A stretch of 64,000 bases of DNA. It comes from Balaenoptera acutorostrata (taxonomy: Eukaryota > Chordata > Mammalia > Artiodactyla > Balaenopteridae). Of the stretch, positions 1-12,281 are shown in pieces. The stretch is taken from positions 67,580,128 through 67,644,127 of the forward strand of contig NC_080067.1 in assembly GCF_949987535.1 (NCBI RefSeq). Direction: 5' to 3'. The first letter of the stretch is position 1; each line of letters opens with the position of its first letter. Below the pieces are notes generated by a model, which saw only the letters and a program-made list of their open reading frames with translations, ran no database searches and was not told the DNA's origin. Both the position numbers and the translations under genes were made by a program.

Positions 1-244
1 CCCTTGAACAACATGGGTTCGAACTGAGCAGGTCCACTTTTACACAGATTCTTTTCAATAGTAAATTCTGCAGTACTACACAATACAAGGTTGGTTGAAT
101 CTGGGGTTGGTTGAATCTGCAGATGCAGAATCACAGATATGGAGGAACCATGGATATGGAGGGTCCACTATAAGTTACAAGTAGATTTTCAAGTATGCGG
201 AGGGTGGGCGCCCCTAATTCCTGTGTTGTTCAAAGGTCAACTGT
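1..244. mobile_element. MER2-like DNA transposon (TcMar-Tigger, nonautonomous), edge-truncated
   Basis: The left end reads 'cccttgaacaacatgggtt' and the right end reads 'gttgttcaaaggtcaactg', so the two ends are inverted repeats of each other. The internal 'ggtccacttttacacagatt' and 'ggtgggcgcccctaattcc' blocks match what I remember of MER2. It is an old, inactive, internally shortened copy whose outermost left bases lie outside the window. Confidence 0.75.
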
Positions 245-269
245 ACTTTCTATATGCCAAGCCCATTAC

Positions 270-430
270 AGTCTTTATTTCATTTGATCCTCACAACAAT
301 TCTATGAGGCAGATATTAGCATTGGACATCTAGGTAGAAAGAGAATAAGATCCTTCCCCAGGATCATATAGCAGGTAAGTGGTAGAACCATTTTTAATCC
401 AATTTTGTCTAACTCTTAATCCTATGTTTT
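270..430 (-). repeat. MIR SINE fragment
   Basis: The order 'tttgatcctcacaacaattc', 'tatgaggcagatattag' and then 'gcaggtaagtggtagaacca' is that of a mammalian-wide interspersed repeat read in reverse. It is heavily diverged and has no coding content. Confidence 0.65.
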
Positions 431-555
431 AACACATCCAGGTCATGGCCAAGGAATGCAGAAATAATAATTCTTGAAATTGAAAAACTAAGTATTAGAC
501 TCTGTATCCAGAATGATCCCCACCAAAAGATTTATCCCATTTCGCTCTGATAACT

Positions 556-878
556 TTTTTTTTTTTAAGGAATTCCTTTATTTTTATTTTTTATTTATTT
601 ATTTATTTATTTTTGGCTGTGTTGGGTCTTCGTTTCTGTGCAAGGGCTTTCTCTAGTTGCGGCAAGCGGGGGCCACTCTTCATCACGGTGTGTGGGCCTC
701 TCACTATCGCGGCCTCTCTTGTTGCGGAGCACAAGCTCCAGACGCGCAGGCTCAGTAGTTGTGGCTCACGGGCCTAGTTGCTCCGCGGCATGTGGGGTCT
801 TCCCAGACCAGGGCTCGAACCCGTGTCCCCTGCATTGGCAGGCAGATTCTCAACCACTGCACCACCAGGGTAGCCCCT
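556..878 (-). mobile_element. CHR-type tRNA-Glu SINE, minus orientation
   Basis: A T-rich tail leads into 'ggctgtgttgggtcttcg', and the unit ends with the tRNA-like head at 'ccaccagggtagcccc'. The 13-bp target duplication cgctctgataact lies at 543-555 and 879-891 and fixes the borders. This is the shorter variant with the 'ctccagacgcgcaggctc' block. The apparent open frame across it is only SINE sequence. Confidence 0.93.
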
Positions 879-2355
879 CGCTCTGATAACTCTTAACCTC
901 AGGGTGTCAGTCTTCACAGTGGCCAACATCAGCCTTTGGACTTTCCAAAGTTCTCATGATTTCCTTGCCTCTCACTGGAACCCTCCGAAACTGGCTTGTT
1001 CACACACACAAATGAATGTGTGTATAACTGGTGAAATCTGAATAAACTCTAGGGATTATACTGTTTAAAGACAATTTTCAGAAAAAAGGCAAAATCATGA
1101 CTCTCGTACAAATATAAAAAGGAATACGTATTAAAGAATTGACTGGGTGACGTCAGCAACATGGCAGAGTCAAAGCTCCCTTTGCCTCTCCCCTTCAATC
1201 TACAACCAGTAAAACATCCAAAATTCAACAAAGGTGCCTCTGCCCAACACACCAGGACACCAGAGAATTCCAAACATCTGTACATCTAAAGGTGGTGGAC
1301 TGGAACACAAACAGGAGGCAGAACTGAGGGAACAGCAGAGTCAGTGGCTGCAGTTCTGGCCCTCCGGCCATGGCAGTTGAGTCCACAGCCCCAGAGGACT
1401 TGGTAGCGGCAGGGGAGACAACACACGACTCCAGCAGCCCCAGCAGCCACAGGTAACTGGGCAGCAGCAGCAGTGGGCTCTGGGACCCTGTCCCTCCAGC
1501 GGCTGAGGCACCCATGCTCCTGGTCCTTGGCCCCAGACTCGCAGTGGCAGAGCCCGTGAACCTTAAAACACCAGCCAGGACAGAGGTGCCTGAGTGATCT
1601 GGGCTCCCCCCTCTCCCTGGGCCTCCCCTGACAGGGCAGATCCTGAGACTCAGGGGAAACTAGTGGCAAGGGAAGAGCCCAACATCCCAGTGCACCAGGA
1701 AGTAACAACGACAGCAGCACTAACAGAAGCAAAGCAGCAACGAACCCAGAGGCATAAGAAGCTATAATGAAGGCACAGAGCCACACCTATTACAGAGATG
1801 GTGGAAAGCACTGACTCCTAAATAAAACCGAATGCAGCCCAGGTAAGAGAAACCAAAAACTTGTACTATAGCACCACCTACTAGAAAAAGAGAAGGGCCT
1901 CTAACTTCTAACCTGTCACTACTTCAAAGGCACAGGCAGAGGAACAGTTCATCAAGTGCTATGAAAAGCCACAGTTCACATTATACCACCAAAAGAAAAT
2001 GACAATTCTCCAGAAATTAAGCTTAAAATCACAGAATACTAATCTAACTGATAGAGAATTCAAAATAGCTGTCATGAAGAAACTCAATGAGCTACAAGAA
2101 AACTCAGAAAGGTAGTTTAATGAACTCAGGAATAAAATTAACAAACAGAAGGAATACTTTACCGAAGAGACTGAAACTCTAAAAAAGAACCAAACAGAAA
2201 TGCTGGAGGTAAAGAACTCAATAAACAAGATGAGGATGCATAAGAAAGCAATGGAAATAGAGCAGACCATATGAAAGAGATAATTATTGAGCTCGAAGAT
2301 AGAAACCTAGAAATGAAAAAAGTGGAAGAGGAAAGAGAAATAAGATATTTTTAAA

Positions 2356-2688
2356 ATGAGGGAAATTCTACAAGAGCAATCTGACTCTTTTAGGAAGGGC
2401 AACATTAGGGTAATGAGTATCCCAGAAGAAGAGAGGGAAAAGGGAGCAGAGAGTTTATTTAAAGAAATAATAGCTGAGAACTTGCCAAACCTAGGGAAAG
2501 AACTGGATATACAAGTCCATGAAGCTAAGAGAACACCTAATTACCTCAATGCCAAGAGACCCGCTCCAAGACACATTGTATTTAAATTGTCAGATGTCAA
2601 TGACAAAGAATGTTTTTTAAAGACAGCCAGGGAAAAAAGAATGGTAACCTACAAAGGGACTCCCATTAGTCTATCAGCATATTTCTGA
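2356..2688 (+). pseudogene. L1 ORF1p C-terminal half, remnant
   Basis: An open stretch of 110 codons reads like the RNA-binding and C-terminal region of the L1 ORF1 nucleic-acid chaperone: a SIPEEEREKGAESLFKEII motif, then RPAPRHIVFKLSDV and AREKRMVTYKGTPI. In intact L1s this protein coats the element's own RNA. The coiled-coil N-terminal half upstream (about 2000-2350) is broken by stops, so no full protein can be made. Confidence 0.8.
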
Positions 2689-3316
2689 GCAAAAACTCCA
2701 CAGGCCAAGAGGGAGTGGAAAGACTTTTTTAAATTCTGAAGGATAACAACTGTCACCCAAGAATACTCTGTCCAGCAAAGTTATCATTCAGATATGAAGG
2801 AGTAATAAATACTTTCCCAGACAAACAAAAGCTGTGGGAATTCATAAACACTAGACCTGCCTTACAAAAAATTTTGAAAGGAGCTCTTCTACCAGAAACA
2901 AAAAGGCAAAAGAACACAAAAGAACACAGAACAGAATTTTGAGCAAGGTGATAAACAGAATTAGAAAATTGCAAATCTTTATCAGAATAGGTTTGTAAAC
3001 ACTTTTTATAGGATAAAGGTTAAAGGGGGGAAAGCATAAAAATAACTCTAGCTATTTCAATTCGGTAACAAACTCACAACATGAAAAGAGATAATTTGAG
3101 AAAAAAACAAACAAACATAAAAGTGGGAGAGGAAAAGGATGGAACCTGTATAGGCAAATGAAGATAAGATGCTATTTGAAGAAAAAGGACCATTTTATCT
3201 ATGAGACATTTTATACAAACCTCAAGGTAACCATGAAACATAATATAGAGCAGAGACACAAAACATAAATAAGAGGAAACTGAGAAAACCACCAAACCAA
3301 AATCTATGGGATACAG

Positions 3317-3666
3317 GGGACTTCCCTGGTGGCACAGTGGTTAAGAATCTGCCTGCCAATGCAGAGGACACAGGTTCGAGCCCTGGTCCAGGAAGATTCC
3401 ACATGCTGCGGAGCAACTAAGCCCGTGTGCCACAACTACTGAGCCTGTGCTCTAGAGCCCACAAGACACAACTACTGAGCCCACAGGCTGCAACTACTGA
3501 AGCCCGTGCACCTAGAGCACATGCTCTGCAACAAGAGTAGCCACCGCAACGAGAAGCCCGCACACCGCAACACAGAGTAGCCCCGTTCGCCGCAACTAGA
3601 GAAAGCCTGCATGCAGCAATGAAGATCCAACACAGCCCAAAATAAATTAATTAATTAATTTTTAAA
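3317..3666 (+). mobile_element. CHR-type SINE (long variant) nested in L1
   Basis: The 17-bp target duplication aaatctatgggatacag lies at 3300-3316 and 3667-3683. The head is 'ggacttccctggtggcac' with a B-box-like 'ggttcgagccc', and the tail is AATTAATTAATT-rich. This is the long variant with repeated 'caactactgagcc' blocks. It interrupts the L1 just before the ORF2 remnant. Confidence 0.95.
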
Positions 3667-3749
3667 AAATCTATGGGATACAGCAAAAGCAGTACTAAGA
3701 GGGAAGTTTATAGCAGTACAAGCCTATCTCAATAAACAAGAAAACTCTC

Positions 3750-4051
3750 TGGGCTTCCCTGGTGGCGCAGTGGTTGAGAATCTGCCTGCCAATGCAGGAG
3801 ACATGGGTTCAAGCCCTGGTCTGGGAAGATCCCACATGCCATGGAGCAACTGGGCCCGTGAGCCACAATTACTGAGCCTGCGCGTCTGGAGCCTGTGCTC
3901 TGCAACAAGAGAGGCCATGATAGTGAGAGGCCCGCGCACTGCGATGAAGAGTGGCCCCCGCTTGCCACAACTAGAGAAAGCCCTCGCACAGAAACAAAGA
4001 CCCAACACAGCCAGAAATAAATAAATAAATAAAATTAAAAAACAAAAAAAG
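3750..4051 (+). mobile_element. CHR-type SINE (short variant) nested in L1
   Basis: The target duplication aaacaagaaaactctc lies at 3734-3749 and 4052-4067. The tail is AAATAAATAAATAAA-rich. The body has the short-variant block 'gcgtctggagcctgtgctct'. Confidence 0.95.
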
Positions 4052-4992
4052 AAACAAGAAAACTCTCAAATAAGCAATCTAATCTTACACCTAAAGCAAT
4101 AAGAAAAAGAAGAACAAATGAAGCCCAAAGTCAGTGGAATGAAGAAAATAATCAAGATCAGAGCAGAAATAAATGAAATAGAGATTTAAAGGACAACAGA
4201 AAAGACCAGTGAAACTAAGAGCTGGTTCTTTGAAAAGATAAACACAATTGACAAACCTTTTGCTAGACTCACTAAGAGAAAAAGAGAGATGGTTCTGATA
4301 CATAAAATCATAAATGAAAGAGGAGAAATAACAACAGATACCAAAGAAATACAAAGGATTATAAGATAATATTATGAATAGCTATATGCCAACACACTGG
4401 ACAACCTAGAAGAAACAGACAAATTCTTAGAACTGTACAACCTTCCAAGACTGAATCGTGAAGAAATGGAAAATCTGAAGAGACTGATCACAAGTACAGA
4501 GATTGAAACAGTAATCAAAAAGCTCTCAAAAAACAAAAGACCAGGACCAGTTTCACAGGTGAATTCTACCAAACAGTAAAAGATTTAATACCTATCCTTC
4601 TCAAACTCTTCCAAAAAAATTTAAGAGGAGGGAATGCTTCCTAAGTCCTTTTACAAGGCCAACATCACCCTGATACCAAAACCAGACAAAGACAACACAA
4701 AAAGAGAAAATTATAGGCCAATGTATCTTATGAACATAGGTGCAAAAATCATCAACAAAATATTTGCAAATCAAATACAACAATATATTAAAAGGATCAC
4801 ACACCATGATCAAGTTGGATTTATTCCAGGGATGTAAGGATGGTTTAACATCCACAAAGTGATCAATGTGATACACCACATTAACAAAAGGAAGGATAAA
4901 AACCATATGATCATCTCAATAAATGCAGGAAAAGCATTTGACAAGATTGAACACCCATTTATGATTAAAAACTCTCAATAAAATTCATATAG

Positions 4993-5283
4993 GGGGCTTC
5001 CCTGGTGGCGCAGTGGTTGAGAATCTGCCTGCCGATGCAGGGGACGCAGGTTCGAGCCCTGGTCTGGGAAGATCCCACGTGCCGCGGAGCAGCTGGGCCC
5101 GTGAGCCACAATGCTGAGCCTGCGCGTCTGGAGCCTGTGCTCCGCAGCGGGAGGGGCCGCGATAGTGAGAGGCCCGCGCACCGCGATGAAGAGTGGCCAC
5201 CGCTTGCCGCAACTAGAGAAAACCCTCGCACAGAAACGAAGACCCAACACAGCCTTAAATAAAAAAATAAATTAATTAAAAAA
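4993..5283 (+). mobile_element. CHR-type SINE (short variant) nested in L1 ORF2
   Basis: The target duplication aaattcatatag lies at 4981-4992 and 5284-5295. The copy is CpG-rich and little mutated, which suggests a relatively young insertion. Confidence 0.95.
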
Positions 5284-5647
5284 AAATTCATATAGAAGGA
5301 CTGTACCTCAACATAATAAAGCCCATATATTACAAACTCACAGCTGATATCATACTCAATGGTGAAAAATTGAAAGCTATCCCTCTAACATCAGGAACAA
5401 GGCAAGGTTGCCCACTCTTGCCACTCATTCAACATAGTATTGGAAGTCTTAGCCAGAGCAATTAGGCAAGAAAAAGAAATAAAAGGTATCATAATTGGAA
5501 AGGAAGAACTAAAACTGTCACTGTTTTCAGATGACATGATTTTATATACAGAAAACCCTGAAGACTCCATCGAAAAAACTATTAGAAATAATAAACAAAT
5601 ACAGTAAAGTTGCAGGATACAAAACCAATATACAAAAATCTATTGCA

Positions 5648-5907
5648 GGGGCTTCCCTGGTGGCGCAGTGGTTGAGAACCTGCCTGCTAATGCAGGGGAC
5701 ACGGGTACGAGCCCTGGTCTGGGAAGATCCCACATGCCGCGGAGCAACTAGGCCCGTGAGCCACAACTACTGAGCCTACGTGTCTGGAGCCTGTGCTCCG
5801 CAACAGAGGCCACGATAGTGAGAGGCCCGTGCACTGCGATGAAGAGTGGCCCCCACTTGCTGCAACTAGAGAAAGCCCTCGCACAGAAACGAAGACCCAA
5901 CACAGCC

Positions 5908-5939
<32 letters not shown>

Positions 5940-5947
5940 TTTTTTAA
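5648..5947 (+). mobile_element. CHR-type SINE (short variant) nested in L1 ORF2
   Basis: The target duplication aaaaatctattgca lies at 5634-5647 and 5948-5961. This is the fourth SINE in this L1, and like the others it lies in the L1 sense direction. Confidence 0.95.
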
Positions 5948-7444
5948 AAAAATCTATTGCATTTCTATACACTAACAATGAGCTAGTAGAAAGAGAAGTT
6001 AAGAAAACAATCTGGTTTACAATTGCAACAAAAAGAATAAAATACCTAGGAATAAGTTTAACCAGAGATGAAAGACCTAAACACTGAACTATAAGATATT
6101 GTGTTGAAAGAAATTAAAGGAGACACAAAGAAATGGAAAGATATTCCATGCTCATGGATTGGAAAAACTAACATTGTCAAAATGTTCATATTACCTAAAG
6201 GAATCTACAGATTCAATGCAATCTCTATCAAAATCCCAAGGACATTTTTCACAGAAATAAAAGAAAAATTTCTAAAATATATATGGAGCTACAAAAGACC
6301 CCGAATAGGCAAACTAATCCTGAAAAAAGAAGAACAATGCTGGAGATATCACACTCCTTGATTTCAAACTATATTACAAACTATAGTAATGGTATTGGCA
6401 ACATGATATTGGCAAAACAGCATGGTATTGGCAAAAAAAAAAAGATACGTAGATCAATGCAACAGAATTGAGATACCAGAAATAAACCCACGCATATGTG
6501 GACAATTAATTTGCAACAAAGGAACAAAGAACATACAATTGATAAAGGATAGTCTCTTCAATAACTGGTGCTGGGAAAATTAGACAGTCACATGCAAAAA
6601 AAAGTGAAACTAGACCACTATCTCACACTATACCCAAAAAATAACTCAAAATACATTAAAGACTTGAATGAAAGACCTGAAACCATAAAACTCCTAGAAG
6701 AAAACCTAGCCACTAAGCTCTTTGACATTAGTGTTAGCAATATCTTTCTAGATATGTCTCCCCAGGCAAGGGAAACAAAAGCAAAAAATAAACAAATGGG
6801 ACTACATCAAATTAGAAAGCTTCTGCACAGCAAAGGAAACCATCAATAAAACGAAAGACAACCTACTGAATGGGAGAAGATATTTGCAAATGATATATCC
6901 AATAAGGACTCATACAACTCAACACAAAAAACCAAACAGCCCAATTTAAAAATGGGCAGAGGAGCTAAATAGACACTTTTTCAAAGAAGACATATGGATG
7001 GCCAACAGGCATATGAAAAGATGTTCAACATCACTAATTATTAGGGAACTGCAAATCAAAAACACGAGATATCACCTCATGCCTGCTCGATTGGCTCTTA
7101 TCCAAAAGACAAGAAACAACACGTGTTGGAGAGGATGTGGAGAAGAGGAAAACCTTATACACTGTTGGTGGGAATGTAAATTGGTGCAGCTACTATGGAA
7201 GACAGCATGGAGATTTCTCAAAAAATTAAGAATAGAACTACAATATGATCCAGCTATCCCACTTCTGGGTATGTATCCAAGGAATACAAAAATAACAATT
7301 TGAAAAGATATATGCTCCTCTATGTTTATCACAGCATTATTTACAATAGCCAAGATATGGAAACAACCTAAGTGTCCATCAATAGATGAGTGGATAAAGA
7401 AGATGTGGTACCTACATATGTCATATACATATAATATGTATACG

Positions 7445-7460
7445 TATATATATATATATA
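7445..7460. repeat. (TA)n microsatellite in L1 3' region
   Basis: Eight TA units lie inside a longer 'tatgtatacg' purine-pyrimidine stretch within the L1. Confidence 0.7.
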
Positions 7461-8059
7461 ATGGAGTATTACTCAGCCATAAAAAAAGATGAAATCTTGC
7501 CATTTGTGACAATATGGAGAGACTTTGAGGGTACTATGCTAAGTGAAATAAGACAGAGAAAGACAAATACGGGATGATTTCACTCATATTTGGAATATAA
7601 AAAACTAATAACCAAAATAAATGAAGAAAGCAAACCAAACAAAAACAAACATGTAGATATAGAGAACGGAGTAGTGGTTACCAGGGGGAAGGGGTGGGGG
7701 GGAAAGGGAGGGCAAAATGGGTAAAGGGGATCAACTTTACAGTGACAGATGGAAGCTAAACTTTTGGTGGTGAGCACATTGTAGAGTATACAGAAGTAGA
7801 AATATAATGTTGTATACATGAAACATGTTACCTCAATAAAAATAAATAAATAAAAATAAATTTTAAAAAAAGAATTGATTGAACTCATAAGATATGAGAG
7901 AACCAGGCAGATGTTATAACTGGTTCAAAAGTCAAGCACAAATCTATATGGAGAAAAGATACTGAATTGCAAATAAGGGCAATTTTTCAATAAGAGGGAG
8001 AAAGAAGTCCACTGGAACTCTGTAGGAAGAGATTGAGTTTGCATTTTGACAACATTGAA

Positions 8060-8615
8060 CTTTACCTGAGCCCTGTGCTCCCAGAAAACAACAATGGTTA
8101 AGTAGCCCACCTCCCACTCTTTTGCTTTCTGAAATCCCCACACCCTTTTGTGTTCCAGGAAATGACTGACTGCAAAGAACCACTCTTACCCCAGGACTTA
8201 GATATCTAAGATGCACTGTCCACTCTTTCTCACCTCTCTTTTGTTTACCTGTAACAAGGCCAATCACGAACTTTTCCCCTTTGGCCCAGACCCCAACAAC
8301 AAGGCCAGGCACACAGTCTCCAAGTACCAGTTCTTTGTCACATAAATGATTAACTGAGATTAGCACTGTTTATCCCCTGAAACTAGCTAGACACAAGAGG
8401 TAAACATTTCCTGCTCAACTGACTGAGACTTTCCCTGATTACAAAACAATCTCAACTGTAAATCATTCCACCTATAATTTGTCTGCTTCTCTCTATAAAA
8501 AAGTCTAAGTAAAACCACCCTGCCGAGGTACTCTGATCCACGGATCTGGGTGATCTCCCTATTGCAATAGCTTGAATAAAGTCAACCTTCTTAATTGTTT
8601 GATTTTGTCTTTGAC
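8060..8615 (+). mobile_element. Probable endogenous retrovirus solo LTR
   Basis: A TATAAAA box lies at 8494-8500 and an AATAAA signal at 8575-8580. These are about 80 bases apart and are followed by the LTR-like end 'gattttgtctttgaca'. The pyrimidine-rich block 'tttctcacctctcttttg' upstream fits a U3 region. No retroviral coding sequence is next to it. The borders are approximate because I could not identify a target duplication, and I cannot name the family. Confidence 0.5.
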
Positions 8616-9955
8616 AATATTCCTCAGTTACCTGCAATTTAAAAAGAGCTGCAAAATAATTCAAAGGCAATGAACAGGGCTAGAATCAGACAGCTGGGAA
8701 CACTTACTCAAGACAATGCATAGTTTCGCATTGAAGTACAATTTTTTTTTCTATAATCTCCTTCCTTTTAATCAAAAATAATCTCAGCGGAAGATTATTC
8801 TTGATCACAAAATAAGGCTGCTCTCAACATTTGGCTTCACTGTTTACATTGGTACAAAAAGAGTGATAATCTGCCATTTAGGTGTTCTTAAGTTTGCTTA
8901 AGTTTGCTTTGCTGTAGGTTTTCAAAAAATCTCAAATTTGACTTTTAAAAGCCTCTTGAGGCTAGATAGCTGCACCAAGAACTCACCACCAGTTTTCACC
9001 TGTAGTACCCATTGGGTGAATTCCTCTGTTCTTGAAGACCTAAGATTCCTGGGTCTGGCAGAAGGTGGCCTTACCTACCTAGAAGCTGGTAACCCTGTAA
9101 GCCAGGTAGCAGCCAGTTTTCCTAGAAGGGTTTCTAAGCATTGGCTCCATAAAGTCAACCTTAGTTCCTTAGAAGTGTCTGACCACATTTGATTGAATGA
9201 GCATCATTCTCAAACATAACATTCCAGGCATAGCCTTGGTTGTATAATCAATATTTCCAATTATGTCTTGGTAAAAAGGAAACAGATTCTTACTAAATCT
9301 ATGCCAGTAACCATATTGTTATGAAAATATGATCATTATATGTCATGAAATTAAGAATATTCAACAAGAGTTTCCAAATTCTGAAGGGGTCAGGCAAGGA
9401 GAAAGGTATCATTTACCAATATTTCATTTCAGTTTACAAAAGCAGAGTCAAAAAAAAAAAAAAACAGAGTTATAATTACTGAATTATGAGATATAGCTAG
9501 CTTAACAGGAGAGAAAAAGGTCTTCCTCAACTATCCAGAAAATAGAACATTACAAAAAATATCAACAATAGTTCAAACAAAAACTGTAATCATCCTTCAT
9601 GAGTTCATTCAGTCTTATGTAATTAATTCTTGGTCTCACTGTATCTCGGGCTAGCAGTCTCATGAACCCATGGGCCTCTGGACTACAGTTCTAGAAGTCC
9701 TGCTCAGTCCACTAGCATGGCCTCAAAGTTGTTTAAGTGGTGCCATCAGAAGCCTGTACCCCAAAGTATATGGCATAGTCCTTTTCCACAGGACACTGAG
9801 ACATTCCTTTGTTGAAGACAAAGTACCCTGGCCTGCAGTAGATCATCAAACTTTCAGGGAAGCATCAAATAAAACACTGTCTGCAGACGACTTTAAGTGG
9901 CTGTAGTTAGCTTACTAGCTTATTACTAATAACTTTCAAAAGTGAAAGGTCTGAT
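8616..9955. other. Non-genic stretch, no gene recognised
   Basis: This AT-rich sequence has no convincing coding frame, splice pattern or RNA gene. A 16-base A run lies near 9450. Part of it may be an old retroelement, but I could not place it in a family. Confidence 0.4.
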
Positions 9956-9970
9956 AAGAATGCATTACTG

Positions 9971-10325
9971 GGCTTCCCTGGTGGTGCAGTGGTTAAGAAT
10001 CCGCCCGCCAAAGCAGGGGACACGGGTTCGAGCCCTGGTCTGGGAAGATCCCACGTGCCGCGGAGCAACTAAGCCCACACGCCACAACTACCGAGCCTGC
10101 GCTCTAGAGCCTGGGAGCCACAGCTACTGAGCCCATGTGCCGCAACTATTGAAGCCCGAGCACCTAGAGCTCATGCTCTGCAACAAGAGAAGCCACCGCA
10201 ATGAGAAGCCCGTGCACAGTAACGAAGAGTAGCCCCTGCTTGCCCCAACTAGAGAAAGCCCACGTGCAGCAACGAAGACCCAATGCAGCCAAAAATAAAA
10301 ATAGAGTAAATTTATAAAAGAAAAA
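9971..10325 (+). mobile_element. CHR-type SINE (long variant)
   Basis: The 15-bp target duplication aagaatgcattactg lies at 9956-9970 and 10326-10340. The 'ctctagagcc' and 'caactattgaagcccgag' blocks mark the long variant. Confidence 0.95.
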
Positions 10326-10645
10326 AAGAATGCATTACTGTACAAGAATTACACAGATGACAAGGAAATTTAGTTGTTTTTGTGGCATGCAAAACAAGAT
10401 AATAAAGTCAATCCAATAAGAAGTTTTAGACAAAATAATTATAAGCATAACGATTAATTCTATTTTCAAAGACAGTGTACATTACATTTAATTTATAAAA
10501 ATAGACGAATATAATCTTTACAAATAAAAAATATTAAGACACAACATATAATAATCCTGACTTTATACATCATGAATATACAAGCTTACTGTAAGAAAAT
10601 ACCAACAACATATCAAGAATATCAAGTAAAAATTCACTAAGTCTT

Positions 10646-11004
10646 GGACTTCCCTGGTGGTGCAGTGGTTAAGAATCTGCCTGCCAATGCAGGGGACACG
10701 GGTTCAAGCCCTGGTCCGGGAAGATCCCACATGCTGCGGAGCAACTAAGACCGTGCGCCACAACTACTGAGCCTGCGCTCTAGAGCCCACGAGCCACAAC
10801 TACTGAGCCCATGTGCCACAACTACTGAAGCCTGTGCACCTAGAGCCCGTGCTCTGCAACAAAGAGAAGCCACCTCAATGAGAAGTACGTGCACCGCAAC
10901 AAAGAGTAGCCCCTACGTGCCGCAACTAGAGAAAGCCCGTGCGCAGCAACGAAGATCTAACACAGACAAAAATAAATAAATAAATTTATTAAAAAAAAAA
11001 AAAG
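10646..11004 (+). mobile_element. CHR-type SINE (long variant)
   Basis: The target duplication attcactaagtctt (10632-10645) pairs with attcactgagtctt (11005-11018), with one mismatch. The tail ends in a run of A. Confidence 0.94.
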
Positions 11005-11505
11005 ATTCACTGAGTCTTAACTCCTAGACATCCGTATATTAATTAAATTATATAGATCGGTTATATGAATCCCCAGCTGAAGCCAAGAAGATGCTAGATT
11101 CAAATTAAAGAAGTAAAAATGTGACCATGTTAACATTAAAAAAGTAATAATAACTGAGATTATGACCAAAGGCTACAACCACACCACCATGAGATCTGCT
11201 GCCCTCTCCTGGAGGTTGATACCCCATGATTCAACTCTGGCTCCAAGGAAAGAGAGGATGCATGCAGAACCTCCAGACTTACTTAGCTTTTTCTTCCTTC
11301 CTTCCTATGTTTCTTTTTTCCTATAAAAAAAAATGATTTAGAATTCACATCAAGTTGCAAAAATAGTACAAAGAGCTCTTGTGTACACTTCACCCAGATT
11401 CCCCAACTGTAAGTATTTCTAAATCATTGAGAATAAGTTGCAGAATTGATGACCCATTAACCCTGAATACTTCAGGGTGTATTTCATAAAAACAAGGGCA
11501 CTCTC

Positions 11506-11641
11506 TGGGAATTCCCTGGCGGTCCAGTGGTTAGGACTCGGAGCTTTCACTGCCGGGGCCCGGGTTCAATCTTTGGTCGGGGAACTACTAAGATCCCACA
11601 AGCCATGCAGCGCAGGCAAAAAAAAAAAGAAAAAAACCTAG
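11506..11641 (+). mobile_element. Short tRNA-Glu SINE (about 135 bp type)
   Basis: It has the head 'gggaattccctggcggtcc', a B-box-like 'gggttcaatctttggtcgg', then 'gcagcgcaggc' and an A-run tail. The duplications ggcactctc (11497-11505) and gacactctc (11642-11650) flank it. This type lacks the long internal repeats of the other SINEs here and is probably older. Confidence 0.85.
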
Positions 11642-12281
11642 GACACTCTCCTATATAACTACAGTATAACCATCAAAATGAGACAATTAACGTCAGTCCA
11701 ATATTACCATCTAACCTATAAGCCCTATTCAAATTTTGCCTCTTGTCCCAATAATGTCTCTTACCAGTACAGGATCCAATCCTGCATTTAGCTGTTATAC
11801 CTCTTCAGTCTCCTTCAGTTAAGAATAGTTCCTTGGGCTCCTTGTCTTTCTTGAAGAGTACAGGCTATTTATTTGTAAAGTGCCCCTCAATTTGGATTTG
11901 TCTAATATTTACTCATAGTTTATGCATTTTTTGCAGGAATACCCCAGAAGTGATGCTGGGTTCTTCTCAGCATATCACAGGAAGTGCACAATGTCAATTT
12001 GTCCCTTTACTGGTGATATTAACTGTTATCACTTGTTAAAATGATATCTGCCAAGTTTCTCCACTGTAAAGATAATTGGTAAGTATGCCATACTTACTAC
12101 TTAATAAGTAACTTATAAGTGTTTTGTGGAGAGATACTTTAGACTATGTAATTATCCCATTTCTCATCATGAATTATTTCTCAATATGATTTACTTATTA
12201 TGAATTACTTATTCTATGATCTTTTCAAAATTGTGATTTTCTAATTCCATCATTTCTTCTACACTCATTCATTGGCATTCT

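Larger units (their letters stand above)
3684..7303 (+). pseudogene. L1 ORF2p remnant (reverse transcriptase and C-terminal region)
   Basis: Broken reading frames together follow ORF2p. At 4634-4837 a piece reads [13 protein letters not shown], then [10 protein letters not shown] and DQVGFIPGM, typical of the reverse-transcriptase fingers. Around 5515-5550 [13 protein letters not shown] keeps the two catalytic aspartates. Pieces at 6101-6361, 6568-6849 and 6998-7303 cover the later domains, ending near the cysteine-rich [19 protein letters not shown] block. Three SINEs and several frameshifts interrupt it. I find no segment for the N-terminal endonuclease. Confidence 0.82.
1143..7868 (+). mobile_element. 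LINE-1 element with TSD, internally deleted, hit by four SINEs
   Basis: The 10-bp direct repeat aaagaattga occurs at 1133-1142 and 7869-7878 and brackets an L1 in the forward direction. In order there are a GC-richer 5' UTR (about 1143-1900), ORF1 remnants (to about 2690), an inter-ORF segment, ORF2 reverse-transcriptase and C-terminal remnants (3684 to about 7300), and a 3' UTR ending in an A-rich tail with AATAAA-like motifs (about 7840-7868). Removing the four SINEs and their duplications leaves about 5.4 kb, short of a full-length L1. Stops and frameshifts are frequent, so it cannot move on its own. Confidence 0.85.

Noticed and set aside
7072..7512. A 146-codon reverse-strand frame and similar ones at 35842-36360 and 31191-31634
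   Set aside because: They are antisense of L1 ORF2 C-terminal sequence.
9942..10130. tRNA-like genes suggested by box A/B motifs
   Set aside because: The motifs belong to tRNA-Glu-derived SINE heads, which do not fold as a full tRNA and are bounded by target duplications.
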